The notes beneath the pieces are model-generated. The model had not been told where the DNA came from. It was given only the letters and a program-made list of their open reading frames with translations, and searched no databases. DNA of 64,000 bases from Plutella xylostella (Eukaryota > Arthropoda > Insecta > Lepidoptera > Plutellidae): the NCBI RefSeq assembly GCF_932276165.1, contig NC_064006.1, forward strand, positions 8,322,501 through 8,386,500, written 5' to 3'. Positions 46,263 through 58,300 of the stretch are shown piece after piece. Both the position numbers and the translations under genes were made by a program. Every line of letters begins with the position of its first letter. The first letter of the stretch is position 1.

Positions 46263-46814
46263 GCACACACTGACAAATCAAAATTGGTCACGCTCAGGCG
46301 CGGGCCTTTTCGGTGCTGGAGAACTCACACAATTTTTTTGAATTATTCTTAATGTTCTTTTGTTTGTTTCACTTTTAATTTTAATTTCATTTTTTATTTT
46401 ATTTTTTGGTGTGTGGTGCTAGACACTGAATAAAGAGTTTTTATCTGTTATCTTTTAAATGGAAGAAATGCCATTCTCATCGCTAATAATATCTACCATG
46501 CACCATGCTACAATGCTACCATGAAACCACACCAAGGAAGATAAGTTGGTAAGTACCTACTTCTCTAACGAGAAGAGCCCTATTTTAAATGTTTGGATTC
46601 TTTTCGTATTCAATACACTCATAACTCGTCATAAGTAGGTACACGTAACTCACTTTCATTATTGTAGCTGATTAATTAATAACATAACACTACGTTTTAC
46701 GTTACCACCCAATAATAATTGTATTATTCACACACATACATAATTTAGGTTTGCATCGCATACAGTAAGTACATGAGGTTATCCGTTAGAGGACTTAGGT
46801 TACCGATGTAGCTG

Positions 46815-47075
46815 TCAAAATGTGCAAGCTGAAGTGGGCTGGTCATATCTGCCGAAGAACCGATAACCGTTGGGGTAGACTAGTTCTCGAGTGGGGACCA
46901 CGAACAGGCAAACGCAGCGTGGGACGCCCTCCGGCCCGCTGGTCTGACGACTTTAGGAAGGTGGCGGGTAGTAGCTGGATGGGGAAGGCCGAGGACCGAG
47001 TGTAGTGGCGCTCCTTGGGAGAAGCCTTTGTCCAGCAGTGGATGATCATAGGCTGATGAGGATATCGGTGAAGCA
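46815..47075 (+). mobile_element. LINE 3' end, reverse-transcriptase C-terminus
   Basis: The frame MCKLKWAGHICRRTDNRWGR then RSVGRPPARWSDDFRKVAG, with an in-frame TAG before WRSLGEAFVQQW, is the C-terminal tail typical of RTE/Jockey-like non-LTR elements in insects. A shorter copy lies at 54810-54925. Confidence 0.8.
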
Positions 47076-47593
47076 TACAGTACAGTCTCACTGGAGACTC
47101 GGCAAAGTCTGAGCATTCCTTTAGTTGAAGTCATCATCATCAACCAAACATTTATACGACGACGCTAAAGTATTTTCCTAAAAGAATACAAGTGATGCTT
47201 TTAGCCTCTTGTTGCAAGTTTGTGTGGCGATTCAACAATTTACTACATTTTGTTTTAAATTTATTTATTTTATTTATTTATTTAAGCAAACATAAAATAC
47301 ATTTATACAAATAAATCGCCGTGGTTCTTAGTTACTAGATTTAATTAATTAAACATTCTTTATAACTGGTGAAAATACTTATTGTTTACATATTGAGGGC
47401 TTTAATTATTCATTACCTATTACCTACCCACTTGACCGAACTTTTAAAACATTACGAAAAAACTCTTCCACTCTTTACCCCCAGCACACATAAACAACAA
47501 ACAGATAATATGTAAGTATTCAAAAATAAACACACCTTTAACCACAACAAAATAAACGAAATATATGTAATAGATAATCACAAACTTACTTAC

Positions 47594-47700
47594 GTTAGAA
47601 GTGGTGGAGTGAAGGAAACAAAATCACGGTTACACGAGCGATCCAAGCGAGTGCCCGCGGCCGACTGGACTGTAGGCGGACTTCATGAAAATGCAAACAC
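47594..47700 (-). promoter_or_regulatory. probable untranslated first exon and promoter of the aminopeptidase gene
   Basis: On the minus strand a GC-richer stretch ends in CTTCTAAC/GTAAGTAAG, a near-perfect donor (GT at 47593-47592), and the next good acceptor in this direction is the one at 43115-43116 just before the start codon. The transcription start is not defined. It lies directly next to the DUF4780 retroelement remnant. Confidence 0.4.
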
Positions 47701-47729
47701 CAACCACTGCTTAAAGGTACGTCGTCGCG

Positions 47730-48960
47730 TACGTTAAGGCCCACATTCACGAGCGTACCAATCCGGCGGATTTGTCGCTGGCGACAAGTGACATCTGACG
47801 TGTACTGTGCCCACCGTGTAGCTCAGCTTCCTCTCCCTCAGCTCAAGGCGCTCCACTTCGGGATGCGGAATGCCGAAAATAAGCAGGGCACACCGCTCCC
47901 CTCGACCTCCATAATGTCGGAGAACAGCCGCCAACTGTTGAGGTCGACCCAGCGTCGGTTAACCCTCGAGAGGTGGCCGCAGGGCTTCTACTGACTCCTC
48001 GGTGTAGTCAGGCACCCACATGGCCCCCTTATTGTAGGAGGGCATCTCCGACGCCGCGACGACCTTCAACTGGCAGCCTCCATCCCATAAGGGGGGGAGG
48101 CTGCTGACGGTCTCCTTCAGCCAGTCCAGGGTGTAGTCGTCACAGCACCATAATTTAAGTCCCCCACGAGCAAGTTGCTGGGGGAAATGGTCGAAGGCGG
48201 GGACTACATCCCTGGTGAGGTCATTCACAGCCTCGCTGTGTTTCAGCTCAACTGCCCGCCGGATGATCGTCATCTGGTCCGGGGACAGTTCTCGCCAATC
48301 AGCTGCCACGATTACTGCGCTCAAGTGCGCTTTTAGAGCGCCCGCGTAATTGAGGCAGGCTGATTGGGGGGCCTTGGGCCGAGCGAGACAGGCCCTCTTT
48401 GGGGGACCTCTCGTTCCCCCCGCCTCTGGAGACACCTTCTCGTCGGACCGCATACGTTTGACCCGTGCGCTGGTGTTCGCCGGTGTCTTAGGTTGCCCAC
48501 CACCCGGCACTAACCTGAGGCATCCCTTTTGGGACGCACCCGGGTGTGCAACAGAGGTGGGGGCTTTATGTGTAGCCGAGGAGGAGGCGGGAATCGGCCT
48601 GGCCGGTGTTGGGAGGGGTGGCCCCCCTGCCGGCATCGAACCCCCCGTGTGCCCCCGAGTCACGGTAGCACTGCCGCGGTCATACTCATTGGAGCGACCC
48701 GCAGCAGCACTGGACGGCGTGACTCGAGCGGCGATGTCGGCCAGGGGCACCGCCGCCAGCCTGGCTGCCTCCTCCCGCATCCTCCGCCAGTGCAGCCTCC
48801 TCCTCGCAGCGCCGCTCATGCGGTGGCGGGTGCGTGTTGCGCCATCGACGGCCGGGTCCCCGGGGCCCCCGGGGGCGCCGCGGCCGGGCCCCGCCGGCGC
48901 CGGCGAGCCGGGACAGGCGGGGACCGCGGCGCTTGCCCCATGTGTGGTGTCAATGGTGTG
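47730..48960 (-). pseudogene. DUF4780-type retroelement ORF, frameshifted
   Basis: The main open frame (48819-47959, 286 codons) begins MSGAARRRLHWRRMREEAAR and contains SAVIVAADWRELSPDQMTII and GLKLWCCDDYTLDWLKETVS, which I recognise as the DUF4780 type found in multicopy, probably retroelement-derived insect genes. The same frame stays open upstream to about 48960 through a Pro/Gly/Ala-rich part with ACPGSPAPAGPGRGAP. After the TAA at 47961-47959 similarity continues in two other frames (NRRWVDLNSWRLFSDIMEV, then FGIPHPEVERLELRERKLSY), so two frameshifts disable it. GC content is far above the surroundings. No reverse transcriptase is attached. Confidence 0.65.
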
Positions 48961-50783
48961 GTGTGTGTGTTGTTTAGAATATTAAACTAAAAACACTTTA
49001 TCAAGTAACGATCTGCAATAAATGAAATATGGCGGGTAGTTTTGTGCCACTTGATTCACTAAACTATTAACTATCACTGTAATACGTTTCCGCGGTTTTC
49101 ACGCCGAGATAACAATATCACAGGACTATCAACACTTTAGCTTCACTTTAAAACTTTAATCACTCACGATTTTAAAATATTAGGTCTGTTTTCGATTTTT
49201 TATCAACGGAGCGCGCGTTCGGTTCGCCTGACAAGAAAGATGGCCGACCCCGGCCGAAGAGGACTTATTACCGTTTACCTCCGAGGTACAGATTTAAACA
49301 CCATGTTTTTGAACTCATTTGCATGAGAAGTGCCGTCCCGTCGGTGAAGTATAATACAAAGTGCCCGACCCCCGCTGAGAAAAAACATAATTTTGGAGAG
49401 AAAAACTAATAAATAATCAAAAGGACCAAGAAGGAAACAAAAAATACAGATTTCAGTGATTTATTAAACAAAAAATTCTCATTACATATCAGTAATCATT
49501 ATAAGTAATCTTTTAAAAACTAAACACGACTTCGAGATATCATAGTAATTATGAAAAAAAAACTGAATGAAACCAATATTTATGTACAGACTTAAGTAGC
49601 TTCTTATGATTTAGAAAATACAGGTGTATACCATTCACATTTAAAATGTATATAAGTAGAACTTTCGAGAACTATTCTAAACCTACTTATAGTATTTATG
49701 GGATATTCATTAATGTAAATATTTTAAGACATCATTCACATAATCTGATTTAGGCATATCTTTGTATACAGTTCATTAAGAATGTACATAATTTTTATAA
49801 ATCTAAGGTTATATTTTTGTATGATAAATTCCATAATAACTTACCAACACATTAAAAGTTTTTTGGTGTTTCGACAATGGACAAGCATGTTGCAAAAATA
49901 GCTCAGAACAAGTTTTGTTCTCTCGATATGACCATAGGTACAGGATGAATCCAATTAATACAACTGTATTGGTTCACCTTTGTATAAATTTGTTTGTTGA
50001 TTATCTATGGCATTATTTCGGTGGATATTTGTGTCATGGTTTGGATCATTCCACATTCTATAGCAATAATCCGTGTAAATGGATCTTCAACAGTAATTTT
50101 CAGGGTTTCAATCCAAAGTTTTTTTTATGTAAACTAACTTACAGGGAACTTTATATTACTAACTTAACATAATAACTAAAGTCACAAGATAAAATCATAT
50201 TGCGTCGTTTTGATAAAATAGCGTTTGTACCTCACAACGAGGCAAACACTAGGGTATAGCCCCCTAATGTATACCAACAAAAATACATTTCCTAAAGCTC
50301 AGTGAGCCAATGCCTATATTGATTCAATGGTATACAATAGAGATTATTTTACACTTCAAATATGAGCAAAATTTCTACATAAAACCTATAGATTTATAAC
50401 GTAACATGATCTTACTATAATAATACATATTTGAAGTGTGAAATATAATGCACTAAACACAAGTTTCACTAACCTATACATAGCTTTAGACTCTGAGTTG
50501 AACAAGGCATGGACTTAACACGTTCGCTGACTGTTAGATACGGTGAATTATACGCAGTAACAAAACAATAATTCTGGTCGTGTCGCGAATGTGTTAAGAA
50601 AATTATACTATATAATTTAAATCTAAGGAAAGCATTTACTCCATTCTTTAGTTTATTGCTACCTTAATTAAGTTCCATTATGTAAAATGGCTTATTCGAA
50701 TTGGCTTTTATTGTGTGAATATATTCTTATATGTAATGGTTTAGTAACCATTAACCACTATAGTTAAAATAACTAATGCCGAG

Positions 50784-50910
50784 TTGCAGAAAGGGACTTT
50801 AAGCTAATGTCGACATTAAATCTATGTCTGTCTCTTTCTGTCCGTATACTGTCAAAGCAAGGCAACAATACATTTAATGCCGACATTAACTTAAAGATCC
50901 TTTCTGCAAC
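50784..50910. mobile_element. MITE with GTTGCAGAAAGG ends
   Basis: The left arm GTTGCAGAAAGGGACTTTAA and the complement of the right arm (GTTGCAGAAAGGATCTTTAA) match; a related single end lies at 51270-51300 (TAAAGTCCTTTTCTGCAACT). Confidence 0.75.
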
Positions 50911-51333
50911 ACAGTGTATTACTATCTGTGCATCTTAAAGAAGTCGTATTTGTATGTTTTATATAATTATTACAACTACTCAACGCAATCACTCTATAGT
51001 CCTACTAATGTAAAAGATTATTTTAAACTTTCGAGTTTTTCAAAATGCACAGTACTTAGGGACTATAGTACTTCTTGTAACTGCAATAATATTATATCAT
51101 TAAATCGCCTTTGACGAAATAAACGGTGTTGTTCGATCAGTGACTTAAAACTGACACAAAAACTACTTCATAAGGTAAAAAATCTTTATAGTTGCAGGCT
51201 GACACAGAAAATGACATTAAAATAATGATGACATTAAACCACTTGACAGAAATAAATCTAAAGTCAACTTATATCTAAAGTCCTTTTCTGCAACTTGGCG
51301 CTCGCCGTTATATAAATGCATCTTTATTATATA

Positions 51334-51526
51334 CTAGCTGTTCCCGCGAGCTTCGCTTCGCCTTAAAGAGTTCCCGTGGGAAGTCCGGGATAAAATGTAG
51401 CCTATGTTCTTTCTCCGGGTCTAGATTATATGTATACCAAATTTCATTCAAATCCGTTCTCTAGTTTTGGCGTGAAAGAGTAACAGACGGACACAGTTAC
51501 TTTCGCATTTATAATATTAGTTAGGA
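51334..51526 (-). mobile_element. Lep1-like non-autonomous Helitron
   Basis: On the minus strand it begins TCCTAACTAATATTATAAAT and ends GGGAACAGCTAG, inserted between A and T with no target duplication, as expected of Helitrons. The body (GTTACTCTTTCACGCCAAAA, AAATTTGGTATACATATAAT) matches the copy at 60722-60923. Confidence 0.9.
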
Positions 51527-52171
51527 TTTATTAAGTCCTACATTGATAGAAGGTTAGTTATTAAACAAGTGGTGCCAATATTTTTTGGTGGCTATTATAT
51601 TTTTCACCACCACTATTTTTAGATAAAACAACTTACATTATGAACTAATCACGCATTGTTTCCCGAAAACATTCCCTAGGATTTTAAGTCATTTACAAAA
51701 ATGCCGTATACATAATACAAAACTTGGAAAACTACATTAAGTGATTGTCTATGAACGTTAATTTGATTTACTTTTCACTGGCATTAGACTTATTTTATCA
51801 ATACTGTTGTTCGAACATACCAGAGAACTACGGTTTATACCGTTTAAAGAAAACAAAGTTTCACAAGTCAAGTGTTTTTTTACTGACGCTGTTAGATACC
51901 AAAATAACAACATTAGGATCGCCACGGGAAGACTCAGTAAGCATGCCAAAAAAACGTGTCATAGACAATCTCTTACACCCTCGGAGACACCACTCACCCC
52001 CCTACTCTACGAATATACCTAAATTTCAGGGCCCCGCCACCATAGATGTCTTACGGCAAAATCGGGAATAACAGTTATTCTATGATCATACTAGCTGACA
52101 TTTAGTTCTTTTGATTGCAGCGCCGCAGCTATCGAACTTGCGTGGTGGTGGGGCTCTACCCCCATTACATC

Positions 52172-52345
52172 TTACATGACGATACAGCGTTTGCTATCGA
52201 CCCTGTCTTCGGAAGGCGTGGCGGGGGCGGCAACTTCGGGGGCGGAGGGGGCGGCGAGGGGCGCGGGGGCGGTCTTCAGAGACTCCGGGTCGAGGGGCGC
52301 GGCCAGCGGCGCCGACATCGGCAGGTCGGTGTTGATGCCCACTAT
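52172..52345 (-). CDS. CaaX gene last exon
   Basis: Encodes IVGINTDLPMSAPLAAPLDP, an Ala/Pro-rich linker and EDRVDSKRCIVM, then TAA at 52174-52172. The CaaX cysteine is at 52186-52184. Confidence 0.8.
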   Translation of the reverse strand: MVGINTDLPMSAPLAAPLDPESLKTAPAPLAAPSAPEVAAPATPSEDRVDSKRCIVM

Positions 52346-55300
52346 CTGTTGGTGGAATACGATTGGATTAGATATATGGGAATGTTTGGAGGTTTTGTGA
52401 TCTTATGTTTATCTTTTTTGGAGTCGAAGTTTACTGAAGTAAATAGACAATATACCTACATGTCTGTGGAGATTTATGCCATGGTTTCCAGGCTTGGGAA
52501 GTGGGTTGGAAGTTGTGAATCATATTATTTTAAAACTATAATTCAGGTGATATGATGGGTATGCTACAATTGAAATACAATGGACAATATTTCAAAAAAC
52601 TAAAGCTGCTATAAATCGAAAACCATTTCGAGATTTAGCTCCAAAGGCCACAAAAAAAATGTTTTTGTATTTTTTGGATGTATCATTTTCGAGAAAATCA
52701 TAAAATAGTAAAAAAGTGCTGATGACGTCATGCATCAGGTGCGATGCATTTTGATGATCAGAGCCTATAGATTTAAAAACAAAGTAAATGTCACTTTAAT
52801 TTTTGATTGACGTTGACGTTTTATCGTGACGTTGTTGTTTATTTGGGTCATTTTCATAACTTCTGTTCTGACACTTTCTGACTATTTCTTTTATTTATCA
52901 TATAAAATGGTTAGTACTTATTAAGAGATGACCTCTATATAATATGTCCCAGAGCATGCCACAGCCTACACAGCTGAAAAAATGCTTCTGAAAAATGTTT
53001 CTGCTTATTTTTTTACATGATAAGTACTTTGTTTCATCGGAAATATCAATGTCATTTGAAAATGACCCATTTGTTGGTTGGCATGTAAACAATGTTTAAA
53101 TGTCACTTGTCAGTGTCATTTATGTTTTTTTTCTAGAGTAAAGCAATAGACAAAAATAAAAATTGAGCCTAATATGTGACGTCCCTTCCGGTTTTAAAAT
53201 AATTAACTTTAAAGTTAAAAATATCATGCAAAAATTCATGTATATACAAAATAAAAAAATACGGGTCCTTTAATTTTTTGTAAACTTTCCGATTAGCTAA
53301 TAAAAATATAGGGTAAAGAAAATGAAATGTTGTCCATTGCATTATTCTCTGGTTATGTTTTTAACAGAGTAGATTACTGACTCATTGTTAGTAAAACATA
53401 AAATAATATGTTAGTAATAAACATATAACTTACAGAATGTTTTCCTCAATGTTATCAGGTCACTTCACGAGTGACGTCATAAAACTGGGGAAGCCCCGTA
53501 TAGTAGAAACTACATTATGATGTCAAAAATGTAATGCATGAAAATTTATACAAACGGCGTTTGTTAAAAAAAAGTTTTAAAAGTGGCAATACGGTAGAAT
53601 TTTTCCTCTTTCGGGATTGGTATCAATCGGGATTTTGTATGCGTTTTATTAGTTACTAACGTTACCGATAGGGGCGCTGATAAAGATGTCATAGCAAGCA
53701 TAGCATGGGACACCTCAGGACACCCATGCTAATAGAGGTATAAAATGGGATAAGTACTACCAGGCAGTACTTTTTTGACTATTTTGAGTGTTTGAATACT
53801 TATCTGTGCACAGCTGCACGCATTTTCTTTTTAGCCAGCCACTAACCAATTTTGAAATTCTGATTTTGTTTTCGGGCTGATGCACATGTAGGTTTCGACA
53901 CCCTGTACAAGTATATTTTTGTATGTCTGATTTATGTGGTGTTCAACAAAGTAATATTCTATACTATTCTATGTATGTACAATATGTACATACCGGCGCA
54001 GCACGTCTTGACGGCAGCGGTGAAGCAGAAGACATCAGGAAGGGAGGCACGAGCCGCGCCAGCAGCCGCCGCCGTTTGCCCCCCGCGCCCCCGGCATCCC
54101 CCACGCCCCCCGCGGCCCCCGCGCCCCCGGCGACCCCCGCGGCGGGGGCGGGGGCGGGGTCCGGCTTGCGCTTGCGCCCTACGACGGTGCCGGTCGGGCG
54201 GGATGATGCTGTGGAAAGGATTGTCGTTTTGAAAGGATTGTCGAAATTATGTGTCATACAGAGAGGACGCATAAGCCCAGTAGTGGGTGGACACAGGCTG
54301 ATGCTGATGGAAAATAATTGGGGTACTAACACTAATTCAAATATTACAGACTGTATTTTTTTTTTTTTTTGTCAGCGCCTTAAACACTAGCGCGTATGTG
54401 ACTATAATTTTTAACGGTGAAACTTTGGCTGGATATTAATATGAGATCAGATGAGTATGATAATTGACTTATCTGGTCGAATTAATCCACAGTATAAGTA
54501 GTAGTAGTACTCACATGCATCAGTCTTGATAACCCTGGGTCGCGGCTGGGGCATCTCGCCTAACACCTTGTACGACTGTCTGGAAATGAAAAAAGGACAC
54601 AAGCATAAGTTAATATTATTTTTGATCGTTTTTAATGTTATCAGTTTCATTGAACATAAATAAATAAATCTACTCTGCGTTCGGAATGCGCTCTTTTGTC
54701 ACGGAGATACATGGAAAAAAAACAGAGCCGTTTTAAAAAATATCTTAGGTTTACCTTTTACTCCCCTGTGGGGTACGCAGGGGTGTATTGCTGTACTTTT
54801 CGAAAGTGGTGACGACGACCTTAGGCGGGTAGCCGGTAGTGGCTGGATGAGGAAGGCCGAGCACAGAGTGTTGTGGCGCTCCTTGGGAGAGGCCTATGTC
54901 TAACAGTGGATGAATATTGGGTGATGATGAACATGGTATATCATATCTACAGTCGTTTGCAATAGAAACCAACAATCATGTAAACAAATATGGCGGACTG
55001 ACATTGACAGCGTATTGTTTATGCCCATAGTGAAGTCATAGTGTTCTAATTAGATTAAATATATAAGCCATAGATAGACTATAAAATAAAACTGATTATA
55101 TATAAAAAAAGTGTTTATTAAAACAAATTTAAATCTTCGTCTTCGTCATCATCACTATCAGAAGTGTCGCCGGTGACCGTAAAATTTATAAATGGAACCA
55201 CTATGTCATCGCTCGCCATGTCTAAAATGCCGTCGAGCTTTTTCATTTCTTCCTCTTCCTTTTTTCGTTTTGGTTAATTATATTAAGCTCTTGATTTTTT

Positions 55301-58300
55301 TTTAAATTGTATTCATATAATATTAAATTAAAAATAAAAGATAACTTCAGATTACGAACAACACTAACTTTTCAATGACTTATAGAGTTCGATGAGTAAA
55401 AAACTAAGATGACAGCTTGTCAAATACTTCGAAATTTTTACGTTGCAAATGTTTTAACAAATTTAACTTATAAATACAAGTTAAATCGTGTTGAAGATAA
55501 TGTGAAAACAATGGTGTGTTCGTTGAAATCAGACTATGTTCATAAATTGATCGAAAATGTATGTGATTACGGAGTAATCGTGACAATTTGGTTTGTTTAC
55601 ATGATTGCTGGTTTCCATTGCAAACCACTATAGTAAATGACTCTACGCTACACTCACCTGCCGCGCACGGTCCTCAGCCCCGCGATGTAGGGGCTGTTCC
55701 CGGAGGCCGAGGGAGCCTCAGAAGTCGAGGAGAAGGAGGTCTCCGTGATATCCATCTCCATCGTTGTGTTGTTGCCTGCAACGAACATTGGAGCTAGTTA
55801 GAGGCGAATTAAACTTTGTGGAATATAAGTAGATGTGATTTGACGAGGATGGAATGAGAAGGTCATTGACAGGAATAGATCGAAGACCCAGGGTGTCCTT
55901 TGCTTAGCAATACTAGTAGTATCTATGGCGAATCGCTACATAGTGAGTGATCGTACCCGCGTGTAGCGGCAAGTAAAGATTGGATGCGGAAAGCTACAGA
56001 GGCCTACATCCAGCAGTGGATTGCTATACAGGTGTCCCAAGTTAAAGTGCACATCCGAATCATAGTGATTGTGTCACTATGTGTAATATTCGTTATTCTA
56101 ATAAACTTTTTTTTCTACTGAAATAGGGTAGAAGTGATCCCTCACCAGTATAATTAGCCTGCAGCGAGCTGGCGGTGGTGTCGGCTATTCTCGAGCTGCG
56201 GCGGTAGGGGGACACCTTCACGCGCGACTTGGAGAAGTTCGTGTCCGGCTTGCGGGACTCCGCTGGGGGGATAACAAATACGTAGGTTAGAATACATGTA
56301 CAAAATTTATTATGACTAGATAGTATAAAGCAAAGAAGGTTCCCGCGTATGTAGGTACACAACAGATTTTGAAGTCGTTTATTAATAGATAGACTGATGG
56401 AGGGTTTATAAATGTACAAATTTAGCGTAGCGTAAAACTTATGGTTGAACCAATTGTTAAATAACAAACCTCAGAAATAAATTTCTCATAAAAACTTCAT
56501 TTACTTGCATACAATTGCATGTCTAAGGTTGACTTACGCAAAATATTGAAACGCATTTTTAAATCTATTGCTGTTCGAGCATTACAATAAAACTTTTGGT
56601 ACAAGCCACTCTAAAGGAGTAAACACATAGAGAACTAGTCTTCTAACAAACTAACAACAAACACAGTTAACCTCAATAACTCACCCTGACTGCTCTCACA
56701 ATCCTCCAGCACAATCACCGCTTCCAACTCTTTCTTTTCTCCCTCACTCTTCTTGCCGTCTCCCTCACTCTTCTTGGCATCTTCTGCGTTCTTCTCGGCA
56801 CTTCTGGGCGACTCTGTGGAGCGTAAGATGCGGTCGGGGGTGGGGGCGGGGGCAGGGGCGTCCTCTTTAAGCTTCAGAAGTTTGGTCTCTCTCGGCTGTA
56901 AATAGTGATTGGGTTAGGAGGTTGGTGGGGTAGGGGTTTTGTGTTAGTTTTAAGCCGCGTACAGACCGGCCCAACGAACGTTTATCGCGCACCTTCGTTG
57001 CTGCAAACTGCCCTGTATTATGTATGATAAATATCCATCGTTGGGATAACCGTTGGCGTTCATTGGCCGTTCGTTGGCCTGGTCTGTACGCAGCTTTAGA
57101 CAGGCTGCGAGTTTTTCAATTGAGATTTGAATGAGGGTGTAATGTTACAAAAACTTCCAAAGACATTAATCCATCAAAATGTTAATCAATCTCAATTGAG
57201 AAACTAGAAACTAGAAATTAGTGTTGGGATAAAACGGACACAAAACATACATATTATTTGTTAAACTCGTACATCACAAGTTACCAACGACTTGTAAGTC
57301 AATTCACCATCAACTATAAAACTTTTTATACTAACCCAGTTGATAAGGAATTCAAAAACAATTGTATCAACAAATCGGTTATAGATTCTACTGATACACA
57401 TGTATGACGTAAATTTGCAAGTTGCAATTTGTGTAAATGACCTCATCAACTCTGTTAGGATTAGGATAAAACACGAACGGACATTTACATTCACCAAAAC
57501 AATGTTATTTGGTTAAATTTTACAATAGTGCTTCAATAAATACCTTACAATACTTATCCATTTACTAAATCTTTGCATAAGAGTTTTTGTTGCTACTTTC
57601 ACGATACAAACTAAAATGGTGCAGTAATCTACTGATAATAAATAGTGTGGTCAAGCCGGTGACAGGTGGCCGGTGGTGGCTGGTTGTGGAAGGCCAAGGA
57701 CAGTGGTATGGTAAGCCGAAAGTGGTGAACCAGGGGTCATTCTGATCAATTTTTGTTCTACAAGTTTTTGGAAAACCCTCCTCTCTATGGTAATATCAAG
57801 TGACCCATTTTCTATGAAGATTGATCTCCTGAGTCCCTCCTCTTCGGCTTACTATACCACTCTTGCAACATCCAGAAGGGCTAGCACGGGGCGCTATTAG
57901 GATGTTACAAAAGTTCTCCGTCCCGATAGCCCTTCTGTACATGTGACAATGATGTGTGCACGTGCATGATGAGTGGTGGCACGTCCAGGGCGCGACTTGA
58001 GCGAGGCATCATTAGTGCGTTACGTCGCCGCAGCGACGTCACTGCCATACATTTTTAGGACATTAGGACGACCGTTCCTTTGGGGCGACGCGACGCAACG
58101 CACTAATGGGAAATTGATCAACAAGTCGTAACAAGCCTCACACTTACATGCGTGTCGTCGTCGGCGTCGCGGCGCTCGCGCGGGCGCGGCGTCTCGGGCG
58201 TGCGCGTCGGCTTCACCTTCACCAGCGATGGGATTAGTTCAGTATCGTCATTGATTGGGTTATGGAGGGGTTAATGTGATGGGGAAATGTTACTATGCAT

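Larger units (their letters stand above)
43116..47590. other. putative first aminopeptidase intron, no exon seen
   Basis: AT-rich DNA with no supported exon, holding a long inverted-arm element (45338-46262) and a LINE tail (46815-47075). A GC-rich piece at 44325-44400 resembles retroelement sequence but is too short to classify. Confidence 0.5.
48961..52170. other. AT-rich intergenic region
   Basis: No exon is seen. 49200-49290 is GC-richer and may belong to the DUF4780 element. Contains the foldback element 50784-50910 and a Helitron at 51334-51526. Confidence 0.5.

Noticed and set aside
47959..48990. Two long plus-strand open frames over 48350-48990
   Set aside because: They are GC-rich mirror images of the minus-strand DUF4780-type frame, which has recognisable motifs; the plus frames do not.
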